Source: Nageia nagi
Lineage: Eukaryota > Pinophyta
Length of the DNA stretch: 64,000 bases
Direction of reading: 5' to 3'
NCBI GenBank assembly: GCA_050084985.1
Contig: JBITNC010000001.1
Location: 184,760,001-184,824,000 of the forward strand
Both the position numbers and the translations under genes were made by a program. A model generated the notes under the pieces. The model made no database searches and was not told where the DNA came from. It saw nothing but the letters and a program-made list of their open reading frames with translations. Position 1 is the first letter of the stretch. Each line of letters begins with the position of its first letter. Positions 1 through 11,559 of this stretch are shown here, one piece after another.

Positions 1-2140
1 TAAATCAAGATTTACAAATCACAAATGCCAACTTGACCAAACACAAAGTTAAGATTTACAAAATAAAGTATAAGCTATATACATGAGTTCTTACCTATTT
101 ACAAATATATTGATTTGAAGATTTAAGTTTTTCTTCAATAATATTGTAGCGTAGATGAAGAACAAATCATAAAATACCATCTTAACTATCATGTCATGAT
201 GCATAAGTTATAAAATACCAACTTAACTATTCTACTAGTCAAGATATATATAATAAAATTTAGTACAATTAATCCATCAACATGGATTCAAATTTCATTA
301 AATAATTGTAATTTTGGAGAAGAAAAAACTTTTTTAACCACTCCAACAATGTGTAAACAATCCATCATTATGGATATAAATTTTCAACATAAAAGTAAAA
401 ATATGATAAATAATGCATTATAAGTCATCATAAAGATGTCAAGCCAATACTTATAGTCACCATACAATAAGAATTTAAAAATATACTTGAATTTATAGTT
501 CACTATAAGTCATTACGAAGATGCCAAGCTAATACTTATAGTCAACCAAAAAATATAAAACATGCTTAGATTTTATACTTGCTAATAAATAACAATATGG
601 TATAATCCATCAATATGAAAGGAAAAAATATGGCATCCATCCATAAACATGGATAATCTTCCATCAACATAGAATTAAACAATGTGGCATCAATCCATTA
701 AGAAAAAAAAAAGATAAACTTCCTAATTATGGAAGAATTATTTAAAATAATGCTTAGATTTTATACTCCCCTTTAAGAGTAACTTCATTAAAAAATTGAA
801 GCATAGTACAAAGCTTTAAAAATATAGAGTGGAATGTATATTTCTCAAAGGTATTTGTACACTTCTTTTTCAAAGCAAGATTAATATTGCATTATGAATA
901 CCCTCAATAAGTCTTGTCAAAAAAAATTAAAAAAAATTCACTCTAACAAGTATATTAACCAAGGTGCATAAGTAAAAAATTCAAGAATTAATGATCAACA
1001 ATTCTAATTTTGAATAAGTTTACAAACTCTACTCCAATAAAAATGTGCGCACAACTCATTAAGATAGTAATATTTGAAGAAAGCTTACAAAAACTTTTAC
1101 TTCTAATAATGTGCATAATATAATTAATTTTAGAAGTTCAAAAACTTCCATATGAACCATTGATAACAAATGTGTAGCTATATACAAATATCAATTCATA
1201 TTTCAATGCACATAATAAATCTTTATGCAAAATAAATCAATGCAACCAATAAGGATTGTGCATATCAAAATTTGAAAAAAAAATTTACCTAAATTTTCAC
1301 TTCAAACACTATGCTCATACAAGCATTTCAAATATTAAATGTTTTCCATATTCACAACACATAGTGTGTGTATTTAACCTTATGCAAAAAAACATTATTC
1401 ACTTAGGAATAATTATGCTTGAAAAAATTATCCGCCCACATGTGTGCATAACAATAACCATACATTAAGATAAAAATATTAAACTTTGTACTTAAAAATT
1501 TAAGTAACAATTCCCCTCTTTGTCTTAAACATATGATTAATAAAGTTCTATAAAATAATTTGCATTAAAGTTAGAATTTAGTAAATTCTCATTTAAAAAT
1601 ATGTATATAAGTTACAATTTAGTTCATACTTAAAAGAAGGTAATTATCAATAACTTAAGTCTTTACTTAAAAAATTGTATTTAAAAATTGCATCATACTT
1701 CAAAAATTTAGAACTTAAATTTAACGTATTCAAATTTTAAAAGTTTACTTTTACTTTTTGTTAAAAAGATTCTTCTTTTATTTTTTTTAAAAAGGATAAA
1801 AATGAGCTCATATTAAAAATTATAAAATTAAGAAAGCAACTCATTAAAAATTAGAAAGTCCAACTTTCCTTTTTTTAACTCATTAAAGATTTTTTTAAAG
1901 ATAAAATGAGCTCATATTAAAGATGTTAAAATTAAAAAATCATCTCATTAAATAATTAAAAAGTTCATTTTTCCTTTTTTTAACTCATTAAAGATTTTCT
2001 TTTTAAAAAAAAAGAAAAAAAAATTGTATTTAAAAAAAAATAAACTTTTTTTAATTATTATTATTTAACAATAGAAACAAAAAATCTATTTTTTAAATAA
2101 TAATAAAATTCTATTTTTTTTAAATATTAAAAATATAGAG

Positions 2141-2182
<42 letters not shown>

Positions 2183-2696
2183 AATTTTTTTATATATAAA
2201 AATTATATATCAAAAATTTCATCAAATTTTTCATATATAAAAAAAATTATAAGTTTTTGTAACTTTACTTGTTACAAAAAAAATGTAACCTTTGTTAATA
2301 TAGCAAGATAATATTTTAACTTTCTTTCTAAAAAAAGAACTTTTATTACTAAAATCATAAATTAGATTTTTGTAAGTTTGCAACTTAGTAAAAAAATTAG
2401 AAGTACTAATTTTTTCAAGATCTTAGATTCTAACCATATACCATATGTTAGATTTAATTTCAAATACTACTAACATGTTACTAATATAAAAATGTTAGAT
2501 CTTAGCCAATTACTCTAACATAAACATGTTAGTATAGATATCAAATTTTAAATTTAAAATAAAAAATTAAAATAGACTAACCATTGAAGTTTCAAATAAA
2601 AAATTAAAACAAGTTTAGAGGTTAGATATACCTTAAATTTAAGAAGAGTTATCTCAAACTTACCAAGTAAAAATTTAAGCATATTACTACAATAAT
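1..2696 (-). other. 5' leader of a minus-strand Ty1/copia-type element, truncated by the window edge
   Basis: This very AT-rich stretch lies immediately downstream, on the minus strand, of an LTR and a primer binding site (2697-2715). It is therefore read as the untranslated leader of that element, whose gag would lie beyond base 1. It holds long A and T runs, a (TA)n tract, and repeats of a motif like aacatgttagta around 2440-2530. No conserved protein is visible on either strand. The two complete copia relatives in this window also have leaders of about 3 kb before gag, so the absence of gag here is expected. The assignment rests on position and similarity of style, not on a clear alignment. 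Confidence 0.45.
2145..2178. repeat. (TA)n microsatellite
   Basis: An uninterrupted run of about 17 TA dinucleotides inside the AT-rich leader. Shorter TA runs occur near 27808-27829 and 55963-55978. Confidence 0.95.
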
Positions 2697-2709
2697 GGCT
2701 CTAATACCA
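2697..2709 (-). other. Primer binding site, initiator-Met tRNA type
   Basis: The minus strand reads tggtattagagcc, one change from the usual plant site tggtatcagagcc that pairs with the 3' end of initiator methionine tRNA. It sits 5 bases inside the end of the adjacent LTR, as expected for a Ty1/copia element. It fixes the orientation of the element as minus. Confidence 0.75.
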
Positions 2710-2714
2710 CTTAA

Positions 2715-3193
2715 TGGAATTGAAAGATTCTATAAACCAATATCACCTTGAACCTTCTCTAACAAATCTAACAATCATCCTTCTATCAAAGCAATAATCA
2801 ATCTCACAAAAAATAACACATCATGTATTGTGGCTCCTCCATCTCTTAGGAGTATATTCACTTTGAACCATCACTCTATTACTTTCACAAAATAACTCTC
2901 TTACAAATTCTCAAGAATTCTTCTACAAAGATCCTACAAGAGCATCTCTACATGACAAGCATTACCATGCTTCATCAAGTTATATAATGAGAGGGATACC
3001 TCTCTATTTATAAGAAGAAACTCACCCTTTAACTTTCTTTTTACCTAAGGGTAAAGTTAAAGGTATTTTTAAATTTATTCTTATTTCTAAATTTATTTTC
3101 TTAATAATTTAATGTATCTAAAGATACTTTAAATATTAAGTTAATTTATATTAAAGAGAAATATTATACATTATTACATTACAAATTCTAACA
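2715..3193 (-). mobile_element. 5' LTR of a minus-strand Ty1/copia element ('copia-0')
   Basis: On the minus strand the segment begins TGTTAGAATTTG and ends CAATTCCA, giving TG...CA ends and a length of 479 bp. A TATA box (tataaatag on the minus strand, 3004-3012) lies near its middle, as in the other copia LTRs here. The primer binding site follows directly. The start resembles the copia-3 LTR (TGTTAGAATTTC at 51527) and differs from copia-1 and copia-2 (TGTTGGAATG), so two LTR families are present. The partner LTR would be left of the window. Confidence 0.75.
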
Positions 3194-3302
3194 CCTATAT
3201 TCATTATCATTAGATTATGTGATGTAGGTGCTACTAACTGTTTCAAATCAAATAATGCTTTATACTATAGGGAAATAATGAAATTAGTTATATGTATCTT
3301 TC
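3194..3302 (-). pseudogene. Unrecognised coding-like stretch, downstream part (split by gypsy-1)
   Basis: Read on the minus strand, this piece continues the frame of the stretch at 27904-28665 once gypsy-1 and one TSD copy are removed. The codons across the empty site read KIIGLGKIHITNF, followed by further non-repetitive sequence with one stop, up to the copia-0 LTR. The product is not recognised. The continuity shows that the sequence predates gypsy-1 and that copia-0 truncates it on the other side. Confidence 0.4.
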
Positions 3303-3940
3303 TGTAGTAGCTAAATAATGCAATTAATGCAAATGTGTGGATTAATGCAATGTTGCTCTACTTTATAAATATTGATGCATATATCAAAAATATAGCAATA
3401 ATAAGAATATAGTAGTTTTCACTTATATTTTATATTCATTCCATCAATCATAAAATGCAAAAAAGATAAACCATACATTCATGGACAAGTATGCCATTGG
3501 TGTCCTATAATTGGCATGCCACCGGTACCATAAGATAAGTGAAATTACAAGTTCAAAAAAGAATGTAATGATGAGCGAATAATCAAATTATGAATATACA
3601 TGCAAACTTACAGAATAATAGATGCACAAATGTAAATGGATAAAGCAAGTTGCAATCCTTTGAATGATCTTCAATTGATAATCTTTGTATTAGTTTGAAA
3701 ATTATTGTGTCCATGATTTTCTCATGCTCCATTCCTACCCTATAGGTCATCCAATGATGTTTATAGATATTATACAAATTCATATGACTTTGATATTTTG
3801 ACCCCTTGTACATTCCATAAGGGGTCAAATACATGGCCTACACCTCTTATATATATTTTTAATCCCTTTTTAAATAATATATTATTAAGGAATTAAAATG
3901 ATTTATTAAATATATAAAGATTCATTTTGAGACGTCTAGA
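3303..3940 (-). mobile_element. Gypsy-1 3' LTR
   Basis: This 638-bp copy aligns over its whole length with 27251-27898; both begin tgtagtagctaaat on the plus strand. The right end reads tctaga where the partner has tctaca, so the terminal CA has mutated. The polypurine tract abuts it. Confidence 0.92.
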
Positions 3941-3955
3941 TTTGCCCCTCTTTGG
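3941..3955 (-). other. Gypsy-1 polypurine tract
   Basis: The minus strand reads ccaaagaggggcaaa directly before the 3' LTR. Similar tracts abut the LTRs of gypsy-2 (33025), gypsy-3 (60036-60051) and gypsy-4 (47344). This is the plus-strand primer for reverse transcription. Confidence 0.85.
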
Positions 3956-4245
3956 ATGTGTGATTGAAGCAATGAAATTATGTGTTCAAAGAAGAAGTGT
4001 AGCAAAAGCATAGAAAAAAAAATTTTGACCTTTTTGTTGATGTTATCTTTTGCTAAATGATGTTGAGGTTATTTATGCCATCGCTCTTTTGACTTGGGTG
4101 CCCTAGGAAATATCTTTGAGAGGAGTGGCCAAGGCAAAAGCTACTGAAGAAAGCTATCTTCAATAATACTATTTGGATGATGATTAGATGACTATAAAAA
4201 TCCATATATGAGGTTGGAGATGGAAGATATGATGTGCCCCCTTTT
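3956..4245 (-). other. Gypsy-1 3' untranslated region, outer part
   Basis: This is internal sequence between the polypurine tract and the copia-1 insertion. It continues at 11299 after copia-1 and matches the corresponding region of gypsy-2 (about 33040-33330), including an atcatgaatct-like stretch. No coding potential is seen. Bases 4241-4245 (CTTTT) are the left copy of the copia-1 TSD. Confidence 0.7.
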
Positions 4246-4749
4246 TTTTGGAATGTATAATACATTATTGTAAAGGTTTGTATTAAATTTTCTATGTAAA
4301 TTCATTAATACATAAGGGTATCATTTAATACCTTAAGTATTTTAATAAATATGATAATATAATTTATCTTACACTCCATGTAATGAGCATTCCTCTAGGG
4401 TAAAAAGATGTCCATGTCATACTTTTGTACATTAGATAAAAGGTGATCCAAAGAGGGATTTTAGCCTATAAATAGAAGGCTTCCTCTTTGTGATCACACA
4501 CCAATTGTAGAGTAAAGTTATGCTATAGGATAGAAGTGTAGAAATTGAGATTAGGAGGATTGTAGGAGAGTTGTATTTGTGATTGAAGTAAAGATCTAAT
4601 TAGTGGATGTACTCCTAGTTGGAGGAACCACTTTACATCTTGAGTTACTTTGTGAGATTGTTTTATTTGTGAGTTTGTTAAATGTTAATGAGAGCTTTCA
4701 TGTGATTTTGGTAATTTAAAATTGTTCTTGTTATAGTTCAATTCTCTTA
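4246..4749 (+). mobile_element. Copia-1 5' LTR
   Basis: The 504-bp LTR begins ttttggaatg (TG mutated to TT) and ends tta (CA mutated to TA). A TATA box lies at 4467-4475 (tataaatag). It aligns end to end with 10789-11293 and with the copia-2 LTRs. Confidence 0.92.
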
Positions 4750-4751
4750 TT

Positions 4752-4767
4752 TGGTATTAGAACTTGG
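4752..4767 (+). other. Copia-1 primer binding site
   Basis: The sequence tggtattagaacttgg begins 2 bases after the LTR and resembles tggtatcagagc, the initiator-Met tRNA site of plant copia elements. Confidence 0.8.
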
Positions 4768-7700
4768 TGTGGAAGCTCTTATTTTTGGTGTGGAAGCTCT
4801 TCTTCTTGAATATCTTCATTTCTCATCTTACTCTTCATTATTAAGGTAAATTAAGAGAAGATATAGTATCCTTCCTTCTTGGTTATTATTGAAATATTGC
4901 ATTTTTGCTACTAACATATTATTGTTTATGTGTTAGTTCCTTTTTTTGCAAAATATACCTAACAAATTGCAATCTATTTTCTACTAACCCCTTATGTTGC
5001 ATTTTTTTTGCTACAATTTTTTAATGGGGTTATTGAATACAATTTTTTTTTTGTAATATTATCTTTAATATTACAAATACAATATTTGAAAATTACTACA
5101 ATTTCTTTTTTTAAAAAAATAAGGTTAGTATACAAGATTTGTGTAATATTATAAAAGTAATATTACAAAAGCCTTTTTTAGTTTCTTCTCAACAAAAAAA
5201 AGGGAAACTTTTATTTATTACAATTTTTTATATACAACTTGTATTTGAATACTTTATTTCATAAAAAAAGGAAAGAATATTTTTTTTAATAGTTAGAATC
5301 TATCTTAGATATAGTATACATATAAAACCAAACTATGTTGTGATTCAAATTTTTTTACAATTTTTTGGGTCAGGCTCCCATCAAAATATCAATGCATTTT
5401 TTACAATGTTTGGATGATGCATTGAAGTGAGGGTTTGCAACATTGCATTCTTTTATATAGCAAATGCTACGCATTCAATTTTTTTTCTAGCCTTCTTCCA
5501 TTGCATACCACCTACTCCACTTCCCCTTGTGTCAGGGCATAAACACTTTTGCGAACCTTATATTTTCTTCATGATGAACAAATTTGTTTGCCTCATCAAA
5601 TAATATATGTAGTAAAGTAACTCCTCATTATGGAAATCAAAGGGATATAAGATTAGATAATTTACATAGCCATTGCTAAATAATAATTGATAGAAACCCC
5701 TTGCTTTTCATGACCTTTAGCTCCTACCTCTTGGGTCCTTCAGCTTGTGACTTGCTCACCACCAGGACACTAAAATATGGCATGCACTCTATCAATGATA
5801 GCATAGTTTTTATCTATGCCTAGAGTCTTCACAACTACCATGCCTAGGATGCTCACAATCATGGCCTCAGCCACCCCTCCCTCATAGCCTCTCTAGGCCT
5901 TTGACCAACATGAAAAAAAAAAAGGAAAAGCATGCATGCCAAACATTATTTTCCTTTGATACCCTTGTGTTACCCTCTCTTTTGCACCTTGCCAAGCCCT
6001 TGCAATTGTGTTTGAACTTGCTCTACTCTGCTCTTCTCATCTTGATAGCCTTGGGTAGTCCTTTATGCCTCTACCCACCTCTCCTTTATGCCTTCAATGG
6101 TGGTGTTATACTTTTTTCATATCTTTAGTCTTTGCTCATTACCATCATTTTATTTTGCCATTTTTTTTTAGCTGACTCCTTTTTTGACCAAAGTATACCT
6201 TTTCTTAAGAAAACCTATCTAGTGCATTAATTTTCAATATTACTTGTAAGTTATCTTTTATTTAATGCACCTGTAAACTTTATATCTTTGCAAAGTGTAT
6301 ACTCAAGGTATAAATCTTGTTTATGTCTATCATAAATTACCTTAGGAAGAGTAAAATGTACTTTTTACTAACATTATTTTTAAGGGATCTTAATTTTTAA
6401 GTAAAAAGGAGGAAAAGATTATGAGTATTTTACTTAAGTTTTAGATCCTCATAACAAGTTGCATGTCTCTTTTTTAAAGTGTTTATTTTTTGATAAAATC
6501 TTTATGTCAAAGTATGGAATGCTTATTACTTTGAATTTCTTAGATCACTTAATTTTTTTGTTAAATAAATACTTAAGTACTTATTTTAAGTTATTGATGC
6601 ATGCTTATGCTTTATGTAAAGTTAACTTATGCAAATCATGGAATTAATACATGCTTAAATTTTTAGAGCTTATATTTTTTAAGTTAAATGCATGCTTACT
6701 TAATTTTTAAGTTATGGATTTATGCATGCCTCCAACTTAATCCTTAAGTTAAATAATGCATGCTTCTTATTGGAATGATGCATGCTAACTTAAATTTTTT
6801 AAAGCTATGTGAATAATGCATTTTTTAATGCTTAAAGATTTTTTTTTTATGCATGGTCAAGGGCTTAATTTTTTTTTAATTTAATTCTTAGGACTTAATT
6901 TTTTTTAAGATGCATGAATGCATGTTGAGTATTTATCCTTATGTAAAGAATGGAATGGACTTATGCAAAATAAATGATGATGTAAATATGTCCTTTAGAA
7001 GTTGTAAACAAAACCCATTAGACACTTAGACTTTAAATTTTGAATAGATGATATTTTTACTTATGCTCTTTTACTTCATGTTTTGCATTTTGCTTTATTT
7101 ACTTATGCAAAAATCATAAACATTGATATGAGCAACCCCTTAAAATGAACACATCTGCACATACATTCTATAACATGATTTATTTGGAGAGCCATGAGGT
7201 GAGGACAGGAGGACTAGAGCCTTTAAGTTTGATAATTCTAGTGGTGAAAAGCTCATACTACTTAATTTCCCTTAAGTCTTCTATTGGTCTAGATTTAACT
7301 CCAATAGATGGATAGGTATGTATGTAGTAATACCACATATCTGCATGTCCATTCAAGAATTATCCTAATAACCTAAGAGGACAACTTGAAACTTAATCAT
7401 AATTAATAATTTGGTCAATCCAATAAATATCAGAACCTTGAAAAATAACTAGTACTTCTCCTTATGAGAGTATATTGCTATCCAAAGGGAACTAGTTGAA
7501 GATTGGTAGGACTTGGGCTACTCTTATGTGGGCATCCAGGTGAAGACCTAATTTTAGATAAAAAAACAAGCCTCAATAATGTCACTCTATATCTACAGTT
7601 CTTGAGATGAGAAATATATTTGGATACATGGGTTCTTATTTAATTTGTAAAACATTTGCACTTATGAATCAAATCAAGCATATATTTAGTGTTAATTATA

Positions 7701-7787
7701 ATATGTATTATTTACTTGGTTAAAACTTAACATTTAATGTTGATTATTGAAACCATATGCTTATTATTTCACATTCTTATGTAGCAA
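4768..7787 (+). other. Copia-1 leader (3 kb, non-coding)
   Basis: The leader runs between primer site and gag. It starts T-rich, contains a GC-richer, C-rich island (about 5400-6130), then an array of degenerate repeats around a tgcatgctta core (about 6590-6950), then a stretch (about 7060-7600) that aligns well with copia-2 (20120-20700). The island does not obviously align between copies. Short ORFs here, such as 5901-6128, lack family resemblance and I do not call them genes. Confidence 0.7.
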
Positions 7788-8727
7788 ATGGGAGAATCCT
7801 TTTTACCCAAACACATTCTTAATGGTTCCAAATGTGGGAGTTTAAAAACTCATATAAGAGTTGAATTATAGGCAAAAAAGCTATGGCAAATAGTGAATGA
7901 GAACCTTGTACCTCCTACAGATGAGAAGGAACTAAAACCTTACAACACAAAGAATGAATTGGCAACCTCCATGATTTACCATGCAGTTTTAGATGATGTG
8001 CTCCTGATGATATCCTCTTCAACCTCTACAAAGAAAGCATGGGATAAGCTAAAGAAAATCTACCTTGGTTCAAACTTTTCAAGAAGGTTTACCATTCTCC
8101 AAAATTTGCTTCAATCTCATTAAGGGGAAGATGAAAATATGGCTATCTACTTGAACAAAATGATTGACCTAAGGACTCAACATATTGCTTATGAGTGCAA
8201 TTGGATCAATGATAAGTTCATGATCTTTATCATTCTTCAAAGCCTCTCTTCAAAGTTTGGAAACTTTATAATAGTTATGGAAATAAGGCTTGATGATAAT
8301 AAAAAAGTCATCTCCCTTGAGAACTTGTCTAGGCACCTATTGAAGCATGAGAAAACCCTTAACAATAAGGTATTAATTTCTTATCTTAAGGATAATAATG
8401 TTTCCCTTAGTGCAACCAAAACTTCTTTAAAAAAGAAATTCAATCAAAATAAATCTTATCCTTCTTCCTCCAAAAGGTTTGAGAAAAGAGATAATGGCTA
8501 CAATGACAACAAGAATAATAGAAATAGCAACCATAGTAGTAGAAACAACGGTAACAATAATCACTTCAAGTAAAGAGATGGAAAAAGCAAAATAAATACT
8601 CTTTATCTTAAAGAAAATTTTGATGGCAATTATAACTATTATGGCATTCAAGATCACAAAGAAGTTGATTGTTACAAAAAAAAAGAGAAAAAAAGTATAA
8701 GGGTAATGGAAATGTAAAAAACTACAA
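7788..8727 (+). pseudogene. gag: Copia-1 gag
   Basis: Gag forms the capsid-like particle in which copia RNA is reverse transcribed. The start ATG at 7788 (MGESFLPKHIL) matches the copia-2 start at 20851 and lies after the homologous leader. Downstream comes the usual copia gag core: a KKAWDKLKKIYLG helix, then ENLSRHLLKHE, then an Asn/Ser/Lys-rich tail and a zinc knuckle. The knuckle is damaged: it reads YNYYGIQDHKEVDC, with its first two Cys lost. Stops fall after HIRVEL, after LLQSH and after NNHFK. Not functional. Confidence 0.85.
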
Positions 8728-8759
8728 AATAAAAGAAGAATACTCATGTTAGTTTTTCT

Positions 8760-9090
8760 ACAGCACTCTACTCCATGTCTCACACTTTTTCATCTGAATG
8801 GATTGTTAACTCTAGTTGCACTAATCACCTATGATTTAAAAAGAAAAAGTTTAAGAACTTTCACAAGTATAATAAGGATATAGTTGTGATAGATGATAAC
8901 TCTACCCTTGAATTTCAAGGAATTAGAAGTATGCTAATTCAAGAAAAGGTTCTTGAAAATTTTCTCTATGTTCTTAAGTTAAGGATAAACCCTCTCTTCA
9001 TGATTCAACTTGCTAGAAAAGGGTACTCTTTTGAGTTTGACTATCAATCCTAGTGCATTAAGAAAGGACTTGCCATTTTAGTTAAAGGAT
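8760..9090 (+). pseudogene. Copia-1 protease region
   Basis: This is the aspartic protease that would cleave the polyprotein. The active-site block reads IVNSSCTNHL where copia-2 reads IVDSGCTNHL. The catalytic Asp and the following Gly are therefore both changed (DSG to NSS), which would inactivate it independently of the stops. It continues into the GAG-pre-integrase segment. Confidence 0.8.
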
Positions 9091-10310
9091 TAGTGAAAGA
9101 TAACCTTTACATTATTGATCAAGTACCATCAAAGATATGTCTTACTTCTAATGTGTGTTCTAAATATAATCTTTGGTATCATCATTTAGGTCACCTTAAC
9201 CAAAAGAGTATTCAAGTCATGAAAGATGAAAAATTTGTGGAAGGTTTTCTTCAATTTCTTCCTCAGTTGGTCTATGCGAGAAGTGCATTATTAGCAAGAT
9301 GCATAGACAAAAGTTTGAAAAAGATAAGGTAACAAAAGCATCTCAACCTCTTCAACTTATGCATTTAGAATTGATGGGTCCATTTCAAACTAAGTCACTT
9401 GGAGGAGCATCTTATGTCTTGACCTTCATTGATGACTTTAGTAGGATGACCTTTGGGTATCTACTTGAGCACAAGGATCAAACCTTTGAAAGTTTTAGGG
9501 TTTTTAAGGCTTTTGTTAGAAATCAGACTAGTATTAAAATCAAAATGTTGAGATTAGATAATTAAAGAGAATATAATAGCAATAAGTTCAATGACTATTA
9601 TGCTAAGTATGGAATCAAGAGGTATTTTATGATTTTTTACACTCCTCAATAGAATAGTGTTATAAAAAAAAAATAAAACAATTATGGATATGGCTAGATG
9701 CATGTTGGGTAATCTTTCTAAATTATTGTGTGGTGAAGCTATGAGCATTTCTATTTACACCTTGAATAGGTGTACCACAAAATCCATTTAGAGAAAAACT
9801 CCTTTTGATGCATGGTCAGGAAGAAGACTTAACATTTCTCACCTTAAGGTGTTTAGTTATGAAGCTTTCTCCTACATTATTTCTAAGAAAAGGAATTAGT
9901 TGGACAAAAAAGCTAAAAAATATATCTTTGTGGGATATGATAGTCAGCATAGAGGATACAGACTTTACTCTCCAACCTATAAAGTAGTATTCATTTCAAG
10001 GGATGTAAAGTTAAATGAACTTCCTAAAGAATCTACTTCTAATGAGAATATTGATGATTTATAGGACTCTGTAGTTGCTCTTAGCTTGTTGGATATTGAT
10101 ATAGACAAGTTACCATAGGAATAAAATTCTTTAACAAAAAGGGTAACAAGGAGCATGACCTTGAACAAATCCTTAATTACAAAGATTGACAACAACCATA
10201 AGCCTTCAACCTTTAAAGAAGCTTCTAAGCACAAGTGCTAGATGGAAGCCATAAAAGTGGAGTATGAAGCACTTATGAAAAATAAAACTTGGAACTTGGT
10301 TTCTCATCCC
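9091..10310 (+). pseudogene. Copia-1 integrase
   Basis: This would integrate the cDNA. It begins with a GAG-pre-integrase segment (LWYHHLGHLNQKSI). The core follows: LMGPFQTKSLGG, FIDDFSR (first catalytic Asp area at about 9430) and RLDN near 9555, equivalent to the second Asp block. After several frame breaks comes the conserved linker after the core (SPTYKVVFISRDVKLNE-like, about 9970-10010). It stays alignable to copia-2 until about 10335, where the RT deletion begins. Multiple stops and frameshifts. Confidence 0.82.
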
Positions 10311-10788
10311 AATGATAAAAATATGATTGGCATCTTCATGATGACTTATAATGCATCTTTAGGTGACTATAATTTTTTGGCATGACATCTTTATGATAAA
10401 TTATAATGCACTATTAATCAGTTCATGATGGTATTTGTATGATTCATCTATCCTTGTTGATATGAATATGATGCATCTAACTAATCTTATTATTTGAACT
10501 GCTGATGACTTGCAAGTTTCTCTAAGATTGTAGGTTACTTACCTTAGGTATGAAGGCTCTTGGAGACTCTTCATGACTTCCAATTGGATGACTACTTCAT
10601 GTATATTGAAACTAATTATAATTAATGATTTTATTTAGCAAAGTAGTTATTCTCAAACTAAATCTTTATTACTTCACAAATATGTAAAAATTTCTCATCT
10701 TCATTGTATCTATTTGAAGGAGAACTCTCTTACTTTCTCTTCTTCTTCTCTCTTACTCACTCTATCCTAATATTGCATTAAGGAGGAG
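10311..10788 (+). other. Copia-1 3' end: deletion scar, 3' UTR and polypurine tract
   Basis: The alignment to copia-2 jumps here from integrase/RT linker (near 23397 in copia-2) to 3' UTR (near 25222). RT and RNase H are absent. The phrase catgatgacttataatgca occurs just after the join, and a diverged second copy follows about 60 bases later. The tract aaggaggag ends at 10788, directly before the 3' LTR. Confidence 0.8.
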
Positions 10789-11293
10789 TGTTGGAATGTA
10801 TAATATATTATTGTAAAAGTTTATATTAAATATTTTATATAAATTCACTAATACTTAATGGTATCATTTGATACCTTAAGTATTTTAGCGAATATGATAA
10901 TGTAACTTGTCTTACACTCCATGTTATGAGCATGCATCTTGGGTAAAAAGATGTGCATGTCATACTTTTGTACATTGGATAAAAGAGTAATTCAAAGAGA
11001 GATTTTGGCCTATAAATAGAAGACTCCATCTTTGTGATCACTCACCAATTATGGAGTAGATTTATACTATAGGATAGAAGTGTAGGAGTTGAGATTAGGA
11101 GGATTGTAAGAGAGTTGTATTTGTGATTGAAGTAAAGATCTAGTTAGTAGATGTACTTCTAATTAGAGGAACCACTTTACATCTTAAGTTACTTTGTAAT
11201 ATTGTCTTATTTGTGAGTTTTTTAGATGTGAATGAGAGCTTTCATGTGATCTTGGTAATTTAGGATTATTCTTATTATAGTTCACTTCTCTCA
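10789..11293 (+). mobile_element. Copia-1 3' LTR
   Basis: This 505-bp LTR begins TGTTGGAATG and ends CTCTCA, with a TATA box at 11011-11019. It is followed by TSD copy CTTTT at 11294-11298. Confidence 0.93.
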
Positions 11294-11559
11294 CTTTTAT
11301 ACTATCTTAATCATGAATCTAGCCATTCTATTGTATATGATACTTAGGAACCATTTGCACTTACATCCATGATTTGAAATAGAGAGGTTATGTTTTGAAT
11401 TAGTGGAAATAAAAATAAGATCTATGCCATTGGTGTCCCAATATATTATGAGCATGATGCTAGTGCCCTAGTTTTTTACTATAATTTTGTTTCTATTTTT
11501 GCTCGATTTATGTACCTATAATGAAATTTTAGTTATAAAATAATGATAGATGCATAGTA

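Larger units (their letters stand above)
4246..11293 (+). mobile_element. Copia-1: Ty1/copia element inserted in gypsy-1, RT and RNase H deleted
   Basis: A plus-strand element of about 7.05 kb with LTRs of 504 and 505 bp and a perfect TSD CTTTT (4241-4245 and 11294-11298). It has an initiator-Met primer site, a 3-kb leader, gag, protease, integrase and a polypurine tract (aaggaggag) before the 3' LTR. RT and RNase H are missing: relative to copia-2, about 1.8 kb is lost at roughly 10335. Over the first 135 aligned LTR bases I count 17 differences (about 13%), so it is older than copia-2 (11 of 135). Removing it restores gypsy-1 3' UTR that is alignable to gypsy-2. Confidence 0.93.

Noticed and set aside
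1-2696. Possible scaffold/matrix attachment or origin-like AT-rich region
   Set aside because: High AT content is general in this window. Position next to an LTR and primer site gives a simpler explanation as element leader.
5901-6128. 75-codon ORF with a possible signal-like hydrophobic stretch
   Set aside because: It lies in the C-rich island of the copia-1 leader. Composition explains the hydrophobicity, and there is no homologue in the copia-2 leader.
8427-8783. Hydrophobic 118-aa ORF on the minus strand
   Set aside because: It is antisense to the Asn/Ser/Lys-rich tail of copia-1 gag. The matching ORF in copia-2 (21401-21724) exists only because the elements are homologous.
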